Counted from the stretch's first letter, positions 8,276-17,911 are shown. The stretch: 64,000 nt of DNA from an uncultured Anaeromassilibacillus sp. (GCA_930987725.1 CAKNKY010000004.1:44455-108454); one strand, 5' to 3'. Made by a program: numbers and translations. Notes: generated by a model from the sequence alone, not told the origin.

Positions 8276-10384
8276 GTGCTGAACAGCATCAATCTCGACG
8301 ACAAGAGCTATGAGGACATCCTGACGGAGGCCATCTCCCAGATTCCTCTCTACTCGGAGGAATGGACGAATTTCAACCACTCTGATCCCGGCATCACCAT
8401 GCTGCAGAACTTCTCCGCGTTTGCCCTTCTGCAGCAGAACACCATCAATCAGATCACCGATCCCGTGCGCCGCAGCCTGCTGCGGCTGATCGGCTTCGAG
8501 GCCGCTCCCCTCCGCCCGGCGCACGTCTTCGCGGCCTGCGAAGGCGGGGAGGCCATCGCCCTGCCGGCGCAGTGGAAAGGCCGCGTGGGCGATCTCTGCT
8601 TCGAGACAGAGCAGCCCGTTTCGATGGAGCCCTGGTCCGTGGGCGCCGTGTACATGAAGCTTCCCGGCGAGGAGCTCCGCGATATTACCTTCCTGCTTGG
8701 CCGCCGGATTCCCGCCGACACGGCCGTGTTCGGCACACACCCGGAAGCGGGAGCGGCTCTGTATGTGGGCTTGACGGGGACACCGCGCCCCGGCGCCACG
8801 GCCGCCTTCTGGCTGCAGGCCGCCGGGGACCCGAACCGCAACCCGTTCCGCGCGGAGGCTCCTGTGCAGTTTGCCTCCCTGCGCTGGCAGGCATACACCG
8901 CCTCCGGCTGGAAAACCATCCCCGCACAGGACGAGACGGCTGCCTTCCTGCAGAGCGGCGCCGTCCGCCTCACCTTCCCGGCGGAACCGCTCGCCGTGTG
9001 CGGCGAGCTGCCTCATCCGGCCTGTGCGATCCGCTGCGTGGTGGATGCGGCATCCTATGACAGGGCGCCGCGCGTGCAGTCGTTCACGGGAAATCTCCTT
9101 GAGCTTGTGCAGAAGGAGACGCGCGCCGCCTGCTTCACGTTCCCCGGCGGGGAGGAGGCCGTTGTGCGCAGCGCCATGGCGTCCTACGGCAACGAGTTCC
9201 TCTGCTGCCGCGAGGAGGCGGGCGGGCCGTATTACGCTTACCGCCTGTGGACCGGCGGCGCAACCTCCGGCCGCTTTTACACGAAGGAGGAGGAGGGCGG
9301 CACGGTCCGCTTCCGATTTGACAGGGAGCGCTTCGGCTTCGGCCCCGCCGCCGGGGAGGATGCCATCCTCTGCTCCTTCTGGGACGACGACGCCACCTAC
9401 CGCCGCTCCCTCGGCACCGTGTACGGCTTTGAGGGCCAGGAGATCGACGTGGATCTCATGGAAAACATTCTGCCTGAGTCGTTTGCCATGCTGGCGGAGA
9501 TCGCCGGGCGCGACGGCAGCCTCACCTACCGCCTCGTGCGTCCCGGCGGCACGGACCCGGATGAGCTGTGCTACCGCGTCCTCCCGGCGGAGGGCAAGGT
9601 GCGCATCCTGTGCCCCGGCCTGGGCGCCTGCCGGCTCTATCTGGCCTCCTGCGCCGTCACGGCCGGGCGGGAGGGCAACATCCGCAGCCAGAACACGTTT
9701 GAGCCGCTGCTGCCCGGCAGCCTGCCGGAGAATGTCCGCCTGTGGAACCCCTCCGCCGGGCGCGGCGGTCAGGCGCAGGAGACGCTGGAGGAGGTGCGGC
9801 TCCGCTTTGCGGCGGCCATGCGCCGCCCCACCACGGCCGTGACGGAGCAGGATTACGAGGAGATCGTGAAAGCGGTGCCGGGCTTGTGTATCCGCCAGGT
9901 CAAGGCCGTGCGCGACGAGGCGGAAAACAGCGTGAGCATTGCCGTGCAGCCCTTCTCCGAGGAGCCGTATCCCGCGCTTTCGCCTGTGTATGAGGAGCAG
10001 ATCCTGCACTGGCTGGAGCACCGCCGGCTGGTTTCCGTGCGCCTGCGCCTGCTGCAGCCGCAGTATGTGCCGGTGGATGTGAAGGCCACCATTTTCATCC
10101 GGAACACACACAGCGATGCGCGCGAGGAGATTGAGGCGGTGCTGAATAGCAGCCTGGACTTCACAGCTTCCGGGCGCGGCTTCGGGGAAACGCTCTCCTA
10201 TCATCGTCTGGTGCGCGCGCTGGAACAGCTCCCGTGCGTGGAGTCCGTCTTTGAATTATTCTTGATTCCTCAGGCAAAGGGTGATATGATGTATTCAGGT
10301 CATGATATCAAACTGGGGGACCACAGCCTTTGCCGGCCGGGGCGCTTCTCGCTGGAGCTCAGCACCCGTGCCGTCCGGCATTGA
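8276..10384 (+). CDS. Baseplate J-like protein 2 (Afp12-like)
   Basis: 702 residues with a GTG start behind GGGAGG. The N-terminus has the family's WTNFNHSDPGITMLQNFSAF segment, and the C-terminal part has the J-like stretch RRPTTAVTEQDYEEIVKAVP near 520 and IRQVKAVRDEAENSVSIAV. Two successive J-type genes after gp25 is the arrangement of Afp/PVC-like particles rather than of simple myophages. It is expected to form the peripheral baseplate and to carry tail-pin or fibre attachment. The 46-bp gap upstream keeps it in the same transcription unit. Confidence 0.85.
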   Translation: MLNSINLDDKSYEDILTEAISQIPLYSEEWTNFNHSDPGITMLQNFSAFALLQQNTINQITDPVRRSLLRLIGFEAAPLRPAHVFAACEGGEAIALPAQWKGRVGDLCFETEQPVSMEPWSVGAVYMKLPGEELRDITFLLGRRIPADTAVFGTHPEAGAALYVGLTGTPRPGATAAFWLQAAGDPNRNPFRAEAPVQFASLRWQAYTASGWKTIPAQDETAAFLQSGAVRLTFPAEPLAVCGELPHPACAIRCVVDAASYDRAPRVQSFTGNLLELVQKETRAACFTFPGGEEAVVRSAMASYGNEFLCCREEAGGPYYAYRLWTGGATSGRFYTKEEEGGTVRFRFDRERFGFGPAAGEDAILCSFWDDDATYRRSLGTVYGFEGQEIDVDLMENILPESFAMLAEIAGRDGSLTYRLVRPGGTDPDELCYRVLPAEGKVRILCPGLGACRLYLASCAVTAGREGNIRSQNTFEPLLPGSLPENVRLWNPSAGRGGQAQETLEEVRLRFAAAMRRPTTAVTEQDYEEIVKAVPGLCIRQVKAVRDEAENSVSIAVQPFSEEPYPALSPVYEEQILHWLEHRRLVSVRLRLLQPQYVPVDVKATIFIRNTHSDAREEIEAVLNSSLDFTASGRGFGETLSYHRLVRALEQLPCVESVFELFLIPQAKGDMMYSGHDIKLGDHSLCRPGRFSLELSTRAVRH

Positions 10385-10412
10385 TCAATCGGGATAAAGC
10401 GAGGGAACCGTC

Positions 10413-11477
10413 ATGGCCGCACTGGTAAAAAAGTATCGAATCGGGAAAAACCGCCTGGCGCAGGGTTTGCTCCGCGGCTTTTCCCTCACGGACGAGGGAA
10501 AGCTCCACACAAGCGGGAACAGTGTCCGCCATCTGCTCTATCTGGCTGCCCTTGACGGGGCGGAACGCGATTGCGAGTGGGGGCGGCTGGCCTTCCGGGC
10601 GGAGCTCGGCGAGAATATGGCGCTGAATGTGCGCGCGTTCGCCTCGAACGACGACGTGTTTGTGCGAAAAGGCGAGGTCACGGTGTTCGATGCGTTCTTT
10701 CTGGACGCGGAGGTGGCCGACGAGACGAAGGACGCCCTCTTTGAGGCGGCGGACTGCCGCTCCGCTTCCGGTGTGAGCGATCTGCTGCTCAACGGCCTCT
10801 CCGGCCGGTATCTCTGGATCAGCGTGGAAGTTTTGGGCGAAGGGGAAGCCTGCCTGTGGGATTTCCGGGTGTATTCCCCCGAAGACAATTTCTTCAACAG
10901 TTTCCCGGAGGTCTACCGCACGGACGGGGCGTTTTTCCGCCGCTATCTCGCCGTGTTCAATGTGATGTACGCCGATTTCCAGGAAAAGATCGACGCCCTC
11001 GCGGAGGTCGTGGATCCGGACACCGCCCCGGCGCGGCTTCTGCCGGTGCTGGCCGGCTGGCTCGGGCTGGAACTCGACGGCGACTTTTTGGGCGAGGAGC
11101 GGCTTCGCCGCCTGCTCAAAGCCGCGTTTTCGCTGATCTCCGTGAAGGGGACGCGGCGCGCGGTGGAGGGCATTGTGCGGATCGTCACGGACGCGCCTGT
11201 CTATCTTCTGGAGCGTGTGGCGCCCAGCGGGGCGGAAAGCCCCTATGACTTTGCCGTGCTGATCCAGTGTGAGCCGGACGATCGGCTGTATGCCGGTCTG
11301 AAATTCCTGATTGATCAGTTTAAGCCGCTGCGCAGCAGGGTAAACCTGATTTTTCTCGGCCCGTGCGGCCGTCTGGATTCCTATGCCTGTCTGGATCTCA
11401 ACGCGAGCGTGCTGGAGCCACAGACAGGGCGGATCGACGGCGGCGCTGCTCTGAACGGCTTGGTCTGCCTGCAGTAA
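10413..11477 (+). CDS. Phage tail protein I-like baseplate protein
   Basis: 354 residues. The central region FPEVYRTDGAFFRRYLAVFN, followed by DALAEVVDPDTAPARLLPVL and VKGTRRAVEGIVRI, matches the tail-protein-I domain family (P2 gpI-like, TIGR02242 type). In phage and CIS loci this usually follows baseplate J and helps attach fibres. The N-terminal about 160 residues form an extra beta-rich domain. No fibre, tape-measure, terminase or capsid gene follows. The next gene is a STAS regulator, so this is the last structural gene of the cluster seen here. Confidence 0.8.
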   Translation: MAALVKKYRIGKNRLAQGLLRGFSLTDEGKLHTSGNSVRHLLYLAALDGAERDCEWGRLAFRAELGENMALNVRAFASNDDVFVRKGEVTVFDAFFLDAEVADETKDALFEAADCRSASGVSDLLLNGLSGRYLWISVEVLGEGEACLWDFRVYSPEDNFFNSFPEVYRTDGAFFRRYLAVFNVMYADFQEKIDALAEVVDPDTAPARLLPVLAGWLGLELDGDFLGEERLRRLLKAAFSLISVKGTRRAVEGIVRIVTDAPVYLLERVAPSGAESPYDFAVLIQCEPDDRLYAGLKFLIDQFKPLRSRVNLIFLGPCGRLDSYACLDLNASVLEPQTGRIDGGAALNGLVCLQ

Positions 11478-11587
11478 GCCGATCCCGCCGCAGGGCGGCG
11501 TGTGCGGAAATCGTTGGCGCCGGGGGCCTCTTTTTTTAGGGGAGAGCCGCGGTGTGCCGTATCAATAAGCTTAGGAGGAACGGTGCA

Positions 11588-11887
11588 ATGACAATTTCAT
11601 CCACGATAAAGGACAATGAGGCACTGCTTCAGATTGACGGGCGTGTCGATACGAACACCAGTCCGCAGCTGCAAAGCGCCATTCTGAACGCGTTCCAGCG
11701 CTCTTCCCGCCTTGTGCTCGATTTTGCCAAGGTGCCTTACATCAGCAGCGCCGGCCTGCGCGCGCTGCTCATCGGCCAGAAAACGGCGAATTCGAAGCGC
11801 GCCGTGATGGAGCTCATCCATGTCAGCCCCACGGTGATGACGATTCTGCAGTCCGTCGGCTTTGCCGATATCCTCACCATCCGCTGA
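11588..11887 (+). CDS. STAS-domain anti-anti-sigma factor (RsbV/SpoIIAA-like)
   Basis: 99 residues, all one STAS domain. The phosphoacceptor loop YISSAGLRALL has the conserved serine (second Ser, near residue 56). In this family the unphosphorylated protein binds and disables a RsbW/SpoIIAB-type kinase and so frees its target. I chose ATG 11588 over GTG 11552 because AGGAGG lies at 11573-11578, nine bases upstream. It sits 110 bp after the last CIS gene, on the same strand, and faces a minus-strand operon holding the matching kinase and phosphatase. It is the V part of a U/V/W partner switch. Confidence 0.9.
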   Translation: MTISSTIKDNEALLQIDGRVDTNTSPQLQSAILNAFQRSSRLVLDFAKVPYISSAGLRALLIGQKTANSKRAVMELIHVSPTVMTILQSVGFADILTIR

Positions 11888-11901
11888 AATCTGCAGGTTG
11901 C

Positions 11902-11957
11902 AACGCCTGCCGCAGCGCATTCCCGCCGTGTGCGGGAAGGGCTGCGGCAGGCGTTTT
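11902..11957 (+). terminator. Rho-independent terminator after the STAS gene
   Basis: A 15-bp arm, AACGCCTGCCGCAGC, at 11902-11916 pairs with GCTGCGGCAGGCGTT at 11941-11955. A second small hairpin sits inside the loop and a T run follows. It lies just after the STAS stop codon and closes the CIS transcription unit. Confidence 0.88.
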
Positions 11958-12005
11958 TTGTACGGCAGCACGCAAAACAGCCTTCTCCCAAAATGATGCA
12001 CGAAA

Positions 12006-12049
12006 ATCGGCCCCAAAAGGAAGCTGCTTTTGCTTCCTTTTGGGGCCGA
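12006..12049 (-). terminator. Terminator of the minus-strand phosphatase/NRPS operon
   Basis: A perfect 19-bp inverted repeat (12006-12024 with 12031-12049, core GGCCCCAAAAGGAAGC), followed on the minus strand by TTTTCG. It sits 70 bp past the phosphatase stop and faces the terminator of the STAS gene, so the two converging units are each closed. Confidence 0.75.
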
Positions 12050-12119
12050 TATCTCTTTCTGCCTTTTGTGAAGATTGCTGCTGCCTGTGCGGTGAAAAAC
12101 GCAGTGTGAAGCGGTTTTC

Positions 12120-13553
12120 TCAGCGCACTTCAAGCGCCAGCATCGTGATGTCGTCGAACTGCTCCGCACCGGCGGTAAACTCGTTCATCGAGGTTTTCAC
12201 GGCGGCCAGAAGATCCTCCGGCTGAAGGGCGGCGCCTTTGTTCAGCGCGGCCTTCAGGCGATCCTCGCCGTAAAGCTCGCTTGCAGCGTTGAAGGCTTCT
12301 GTGACGCCGTCTGTGTAGAGGAACAGGCGATCGCCGTGGGCGAGCTGTATCGTCTCCTCCTTGTAGCGCATGCCCTCGAGGCCGGCCAGCACGAAGCCCG
12401 GCTTGACCTGCAGGAATTCATAGCTCTGGCCGCTGCGCATGAGGAGCGGCGGGTTGTGCCCGGCGTTCACGAATGTGAAGGCAAGCGTATCCAGATCCAG
12501 CACGCCCATGAAGGAGGTCACGAACATGGCCTCGCCGTTGTTCTCACAGAGCTGGTTGTTCACGCGCGTGAAGACCTCGCCCAGCGGGATGCCCGGCTGC
12601 GTCTGGTTCTTGATCAGCGTCTTGGCGATGACCATAAAGAGGGCGGCCGGCACGCCTTTGCCGGAAACATCCGAAATCACGACGGCGAGGTGGCGATCGT
12701 CCACGAGAAAGAAATCATAGAAATCGCCGCCCACCTCCTTGGCAGGCTCCATCGTGGCGTAAACGTCGAATTCCTCCTTTTCCGGGAAGGCGGGGAAGAT
12801 GCACGGCAGCATGTCGCGCTGGATGTTGCGGGCCACGTTCAGCTCGGCCTGCGTTTTCATCGCGCGCGAAGACCACGTCGCGTTCGAGAAGATGAGCCAG
12901 AACATCGCGCCGAACACCAGGCACAGAATCAGATAGAAGCAGATGAAGAGATACCCCGTCTGCGGCAGGAGCCCCACGGCCTGCACGATCTGCACGATGA
13001 AGAAGAAGCCGAAGCCTGCGATGAAGGGGATCGGCACATAGCGGCCCATCTTGTGCGACAGGATATTGTACACCTCCAGGAAGGTGCGGCGCAGGAACAG
13101 GAAGAACACGGCGCCCACAATGGCGGAGATCAGCGCCTTGATGAGCGTGAAGGGGATGAGGAAGCGGTAGCCTTCCGGCCCGTAGGGATCGATGCTGATC
13201 AGGCTCGTTGTGGTGATGCCTGTGAGGAACGACGACACGTTCGCGATGAAGATGACCGTCACAATGGTGAACAGCTTCGTGCTCGCCGGTTCCTTGTAGA
13301 GGAAAAAGCACGGGATCGGCAGGAAGATCATCCACCCGAAGAAGATGAAATAGTCAAACCACAGCGGACCCGTGAGCGAGCACCCGATGTACGCAAACAG
13401 GAAATAGCACAGCAGGGCGGCCAGCCAGCCCAGCCAGGCGGCAATGGGTTTTCGCTTGAGCTCGAGCGTGAAGTGGGTGAGGATCACGGCCAGGCATGCG
13501 GAGACAAGGCCGGCAGCCGCATACCAGAAGGGAACTTGCGTGAACAGATTCAT
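12120..13553 (-). CDS. Membrane PP2C-type phosphatase (RsbU/SpoIIE family)
   Basis: 477 residues. About seven hydrophobic segments fill residues 1-235. A helical linker (AELNVARNIQRDMLP) follows, then a SpoIIE/PP2C catalytic domain from about 260 to 477 with metal-binding aspartates in KEVGGDFYDFF, VISDVSGKGVPAALF, YTDGVTEAF and FDDITMLAL. Such enzymes dephosphorylate STAS anti-anti-sigma factors and switch their regulons on. The seven-TM front may sense a membrane or extracellular signal. AAGGAGGTACCAAC precedes ATG 13553. It is last in the operon, 31 bp after the NRPS. Confidence 0.9.
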   Translation of the reverse strand: MNLFTQVPFWYAAAGLVSACLAVILTHFTLELKRKPIAAWLGWLAALLCYFLFAYIGCSLTGPLWFDYFIFFGWMIFLPIPCFFLYKEPASTKLFTIVTVIFIANVSSFLTGITTTSLISIDPYGPEGYRFLIPFTLIKALISAIVGAVFFLFLRRTFLEVYNILSHKMGRYVPIPFIAGFGFFFIVQIVQAVGLLPQTGYLFICFYLILCLVFGAMFWLIFSNATWSSRAMKTQAELNVARNIQRDMLPCIFPAFPEKEEFDVYATMEPAKEVGGDFYDFFLVDDRHLAVVISDVSGKGVPAALFMVIAKTLIKNQTQPGIPLGEVFTRVNNQLCENNGEAMFVTSFMGVLDLDTLAFTFVNAGHNPPLLMRSGQSYEFLQVKPGFVLAGLEGMRYKEETIQLAHGDRLFLYTDGVTEAFNAASELYGEDRLKAALNKGAALQPEDLLAAVKTSMNEFTAGAEQFDDITMLALEVR

Positions 13554-13584
13554 GTTGGTACCTCCTTATGAGAAAATGCGGCGC

Positions 13585-16500
13585 TCAAATGCCGAAAGCG
13601 CCGAGCAGATCCAGATTTGTCAGGCACGTTGTCAGATATTCACGGCTGATATCAGGCCAGTGAAAGCCGCTGCTGCCCAGAATGCCGGAGGTCAGCCGGC
13701 AGGAGTAGTCGATCTCGAAATGGCCGGGGGTCGATTCCGTCAGCTCCGAGATGATGTCCACAAGCTTGCCCCGTTCCTCCGGGTCAGCCAGGATGCGCTC
13801 TGTCTTTTTCTGGAATGCGTCGTCCTCCACGCAGTCCACATGGTAGCCGATCGCTTCCAGGCTTTCAAAAATGACGCGGTAGGGCGTGCGCTTGTCGTTG
13901 AAAATATGGTAGATGATCTGGTCGGAATGCGCACCCGCAAATTTGCAGATCAGTTCCGCCGTGCAGTCCACGGGGGAATAGTCCACCGTGCTTTCCCACA
14001 CGGAACGCGGGGCCATGCCGAGCTCAATGTAAGCCTTGAGCCGCGCCGTGAAGGCGTTTTTTGCGTGGTTGATCTGGAATTCGCCGTCCGAAAAGCGGCC
14101 CTGCAGGTTGCCCACGCGCAGGATGTGCGCGCGGATTCTGCCGTCGCGCACGGCGGTGAGCACCTCGCGCTCGCCCAGGAATTTGCTGGCGGCGTAATCG
14201 TTGGAGAGATCCTGCCGGAAATAGAAATCCTCCTCCGTCAGGCTCTCGCGCCGCTCCGTGCGTCCTTCCAGGCCGAACTGGCCGATCGTGGGCGTGGAGA
14301 TGTGCAGCAAGGGGGCTTTCTGCGCGGCACACAGCTCCGCGAGACGGCGCACGCCGCCCACATTGATCTCATACATCATTTCGCCGTATGTAAAGTGCGA
14401 AACGTCCGCCGCGCAGTTGATCGCCAGGTCGAACGGCGGGAAATCCCCCTCCGCGATGCCGTCCCTGGTGAGGTCGCCCTCCACCACGATCAGGCGGCTG
14501 CCGAACAGGTCGTCATAGCTTTCGCCGAAATAGTAGAACAGCATGGTCTTGAGCCGCTCCTCCGCCGAAAGCTCTCCCTTGGCGCGCGCCAGGCAAAGCA
14601 CAGCGCTCTCTGTGTGCTCCAGCAGCTCGCGCAGCACGTGCAGCCCCAGATACCCCGTGGCGCCCGCGAGCAGGATGCGCGCAGGCGGCGCGCCGAAGGC
14701 GATCTCCTGCTTCCACTCGAGCAGCGGGGAGAGGGAGGCGTAGTCAAAGGCGGCGATCTCCGGCCGCTCCTCCACCGCCTTCTCCTCCTGCAGGCTTTCG
14801 CACATGAGGCGCACCGTGGGGTTGGAAAAGATGGCTGCATATTTCAGGGGGATGCCTGCGGCCTCGGCTTCAATGGCCAGGTGTGCGGCCAGCAGGGAGT
14901 CCCCGCCCGTTTCAAAGAAGTTGTCGTCAATGCCCACGCGCTCCCGCTCGAGCAGGCGCGCGGCGATCCCGCACAGCTTTTCCTGCTGCACCGTCTCCGG
15001 CGCGTGGTATTCCACACTGTAGGAGACGGGCAGGGCGGCCAGCGCCTTGCGGTCCGTTTTGCCGTTCTGCGTGGTGGGCATTTCGGGAAGCTGCAGAAAA
15101 GCGGAGGGCACCATGTAATACGGCAGCTTGCGCGAGAGGGCCGCCTTCAGCTCGCCGTTCCCAATCGGCCGCGACGCTGTGAAAAAGCCGCACAGATACT
15201 GCGCTTTTTCCTCCTTGCGGAGCAGCACACAGCTCTGCGAAACGCCTTCGATCGAGGCCAGCACGGCCTCGATTTCGCCCAGCTCGATGCGCAGGCCGCG
15301 CAGCTTGACCTGGTTGTCGATGCGCCCGAGATAGGAGAGCTTACCCGTTTCGGTCCACTGTACGAGGTCGCCCGTGCGGTAATAGCGGCGTCCCTCGTGC
15401 GTAACGAAGCGCGCTTCCGTCTCCTGCGGCAGGTTGCGGTAGCCGCGGGCCAGGCCCACGCCGCTCACCCACAGCTCGCCCGGCACCCCGGCCGGCAGAA
15501 GCTGGCCGCGTTTGCCGCAGATGCGCGCCGCGAGGCCGCGCACAGGCTGCCCGAGCGTCACGGCCGGCCCGTCCGCCTCCGCGGCGGCCGTCACAATCGA
15601 GGCCTCCGTGGGGCCGTAGGCGTTCACGATATGCACCGTTTGCGAAAGGGCGCGCAGCTTTTCCCAGAGCTGCGGCTGGAAGGCTTCGCCGCCGCTCATC
15701 ACCACGTCGAGTCCTTTCACCGCGTCGCGGAATTCCGCATATTCCAGATAGGAGAGCAGGCGCGAAGGTGTGGCATAAAGCACGTTGGCATGCTCCCGCT
15801 GCATCCGCAGGCCAAGTTTTGCGGGATTATCCAGCTCCTCCTGCGAGGCGAAGCAGACGGTGACGCCGTTGAGCAGCGGCGGGAAAATCTCCAGCACGGA
15901 GATGTCGAACGAGAACGAGCCGATGGCCAGAACCGTGCGCCCGGTGCGCACCGTGTCCTCCACCAGCGCACAGCTGTCCGGCCGGCAGAGGTTCACCAAC
16001 CCGCCGTGTTCGATCAGCACGCCCTTGGGGCGGCCCGTCGTGCCGGAGGTGTAGATGCAATAGCAGAGCGATTCCGGCTTTGCGCGGGCTTCCGGTTCCG
16101 TTTCCGGCGCGCCGGTCGTGTCGCCGTAAAAGAGGACAGGCGTGCCCTCCGGCAGAAGGGAGACATACTCCGGCAGCGTGATGACGCAGGAGACGGCACT
16201 GTCCTCCACCATGTAGGCGATGCGGTCCTGCGGATAGGTCGGCTCCAGGAACACGAAGCCCTGCCCGGCCTTGAGAATGCCGAGGGCGGAGGCGAGCACA
16301 CGCGCGCCGCGCGGCAGCATGATGGCCGCGAGCGTGTCGGGCTGCGAGCCGCGCGCGATCAGCGCGTTTGCCACTGCGTTTGACCGCAGGTCCAGCTCGC
16401 GGTAGGTGAAGCTGCCGTCCGTGCCGCGCGCCGCACAGCGGTCGGGCGTCAGCGATGATTGCCGGGCGAAGAGATCCGTCACCGTGTCGCGCGAAGGGGC

Positions 16501-17847
16501 AGGCAAGTCATCAAACCGGCCGAAGGCGTCAAGCAGCTCCCGCTCGCGCGGCGCTACCAGCGGGAAGGTGCCCAGCGCGCGCTCCGGCTCCGCCATGGAG
16601 AGCTCCAGCATCTGCAGGAGGCCCTCGTGCAGGCTCCGGATCTGCCGTTCGCCGTAAAGCGAACGGCGGCTGTCGTAAAAGACGGTGTACGCGCCGTCGA
16701 AGAGATCGAGCACGTGCAGGATCAGATCCCCCAGCATGGTGGCGGGATCGCCGAACCAGACGTCCAGGGGAAACTCATATCCGGGCGTCTCGATCTTCGT
16801 TTTCTGATAGGAGACAGAGGCGTCGATGAGGTTCCGGTCCAGATCCTGGCGCGCGGAAAGATCCTCCACAATGCGGGTGAGCGGGTATTTCTTGTGTCGT
16901 GCCGCCCTCGAAGCGTTCGCGGCCAGCTTCCGGCAGAAGGAGAGGAAGCTTTCCTCCGGGTCCGGCGTGCAGCGCAGCGGCAGCTCCATCACAAACATGC
17001 CCACGGCGTCGCGCTCCGCGGCGCTGTCGCGGTTCAGGCGCGCCATGCCCATCACCGCGTCGCGCGCGTCGGTGCGCAGCGCAAAGGAGAGGGCGAGAGA
17101 GGCCGTGAAGAGCAGGTGCGGCTGCAGACTGTGGGACGCGGCGAACGATTTCACCCGGGCCGAAAAGTCGGCGGGCAGGTGAAACACGCGCCGCCAGGCG
17201 GAGCGATCCGCGCGCTGCTGCGGGTTCTGCACGGCGTCGCTCAGCTCCAGCCCGTCGAGTTCCGCCTGCCAGAAGGCGCGGTCCTCCGCGTACTGCGGGC
17301 CTGTCTCATACGCTTGCTCCGCAGGCAGAAATTCCAGCGGGGAGTGATGGACGTGGTGCGGCGTCTTTCCCTCGCGCAGCAGGAGATAATTCGTGAAAAT
17401 CTCAGACCAGATGAGGCCGGTCGCCCAGCCGTCGCACCAGATGTGGTGAAATTTGCAGAACAGGCCGTCCGCACCGTCCGTGAGGCGGACCAGACGAAAA
17501 TCCACCAGCGGAGCTTCCAGCAGCCGGAAAGGCGTGTGGCCCCAGCGGCGGAAGGTTTCCTCCTGCTCCTGCACCGTGAGGCTGCGCAGGTCCTCCACGG
17601 GAAGCGGGCGAAAGCGGTAGGGTTCTATGTATTGGGAAAGGGAATCGCCGTTTGCAGCCAGCCGTGTCCTGACGCCGTCGTTTTCCTGCACAAAGAGGTT
17701 CACGGCCCGTTCCAGGCAGCCGTGATCCAGAGGTTCCCGGGCTTTCAGGACGAAATACAGCACATTGATGTCGCTGCCGGAGGCAACCATTTCCTGGGAA
17801 TAAATATTCTGTTGGGCAAGGGAGAGCGGGTAAAGCGTTCCTTTCAT
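13585..17847 (-). CDS. Single-module NRPS: condensation-adenylation-carrier-reductase
   Basis: 1420 residues. The condensation domain (about 5-440) has an intact HHIWCDG (HHxxxDG, 134-140). The adenylation domain (about 455-945) shows YTSGTTGRPKG, NAYGPTEAS, YRTGDLV, RIDNQVKLRG and NGKTDRK. The carrier protein has FFETGGDSL (Ser about 984). The terminal reductase (about 1056-1420) has GATGYLG and YAASK (about 1218-1222). The A-domain pocket residues, aligned to GrsA by eye, read D-I-L-Y-M-G-A-I-V; I do not assign a substrate. The expected product is an N-acylated amino aldehyde or alcohol, or a cyclised derivative, released by NAD(P)H. I chose ATG 17847 because the upstream frame overlaps the kinase gene and lacks homology. 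Confidence 0.93.
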   Translation of the reverse strand: MKGTLYPLSLAQQNIYSQEMVASGSDINVLYFVLKAREPLDHGCLERAVNLFVQENDGVRTRLAANGDSLSQYIEPYRFRPLPVEDLRSLTVQEQEETFRRWGHTPFRLLEAPLVDFRLVRLTDGADGLFCKFHHIWCDGWATGLIWSEIFTNYLLLREGKTPHHVHHSPLEFLPAEQAYETGPQYAEDRAFWQAELDGLELSDAVQNPQQRADRSAWRRVFHLPADFSARVKSFAASHSLQPHLLFTASLALSFALRTDARDAVMGMARLNRDSAAERDAVGMFVMELPLRCTPDPEESFLSFCRKLAANASRAARHKKYPLTRIVEDLSARQDLDRNLIDASVSYQKTKIETPGYEFPLDVWFGDPATMLGDLILHVLDLFDGAYTVFYDSRRSLYGERQIRSLHEGLLQMLELSMAEPERALGTFPLVAPRERELLDAFGRFDDLPAPSRDTVTDLFARQSSLTPDRCAARGTDGSFTYRELDLRSNAVANALIARGSQPDTLAAIMLPRGARVLASALGILKAGQGFVFLEPTYPQDRIAYMVEDSAVSCVITLPEYVSLLPEGTPVLFYGDTTGAPETEPEARAKPESLCYCIYTSGTTGRPKGVLIEHGGLVNLCRPDSCALVEDTVRTGRTVLAIGSFSFDISVLEIFPPLLNGVTVCFASQEELDNPAKLGLRMQREHANVLYATPSRLLSYLEYAEFRDAVKGLDVVMSGGEAFQPQLWEKLRALSQTVHIVNAYGPTEASIVTAAAEADGPAVTLGQPVRGLAARICGKRGQLLPAGVPGELWVSGVGLARGYRNLPQETEARFVTHEGRRYYRTGDLVQWTETGKLSYLGRIDNQVKLRGLRIELGEIEAVLASIEGVSQSCVLLRKEEKAQYLCGFFTASRPIGNGELKAALSRKLPYYMVPSAFLQLPEMPTTQNGKTDRKALAALPVSYSVEYHAPETVQQEKLCGIAARLLERERVGIDDNFFETGGDSLLAAHLAIEAEAAGIPLKYAAIFSNPTVRLMCESLQEEKAVEERPEIAAFDYASLSPLLEWKQEIAFGAPPARILLAGATGYLGLHVLRELLEHTESAVLCLARAKGELSAEERLKTMLFYYFGESYDDLFGSRLIVVEGDLTRDGIAEGDFPPFDLAINCAADVSHFTYGEMMYEINVGGVRRLAELCAAQKAPLLHISTPTIGQFGLEGRTERRESLTEEDFYFRQDLSNDYAASKFLGEREVLTAVRDGRIRAHILRVGNLQGRFSDGEFQINHAKNAFTARLKAYIELGMAPRSVWESTVDYSPVDCTAELICKFAGAHSDQIIYHIFNDKRTPYRVIFESLEAIGYHVDCVEDDAFQKKTERILADPEERGKLVDIISELTESTPGHFEIDYSCRLTSGILGSSGFHWPDISREYLTTCLTNLDLLGAFGI

Positions 17848-17911
17848 AGGCCGAAATGTTCCTTTCTCATGTGGGGCGAAGCCAATGGGGCAGGGCGGTG
17901 TGCCCGCCTGC

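Noticed and set aside
4990..8304. A long open frame of about 1100 codons on the minus strand
   Set aside because: It is antisense to baseplate J, has the Arg/His/Ala-rich composition of G+C-rich shadow frames and no recognisable domain.
3..11477. A prophage
   Set aside because: Only tail-baseplate genes are seen, with no integrase, terminase, portal, capsid or lysis gene, and with two J-type genes and CIS tube proteins; a contractile injection system fits better. The left flank is unseen.
13444..16383. A 979-codon plus-strand open frame
   Set aside because: It is antisense to the NRPS, which has intact domains throughout; this frame is His/Arg-rich and without homology.
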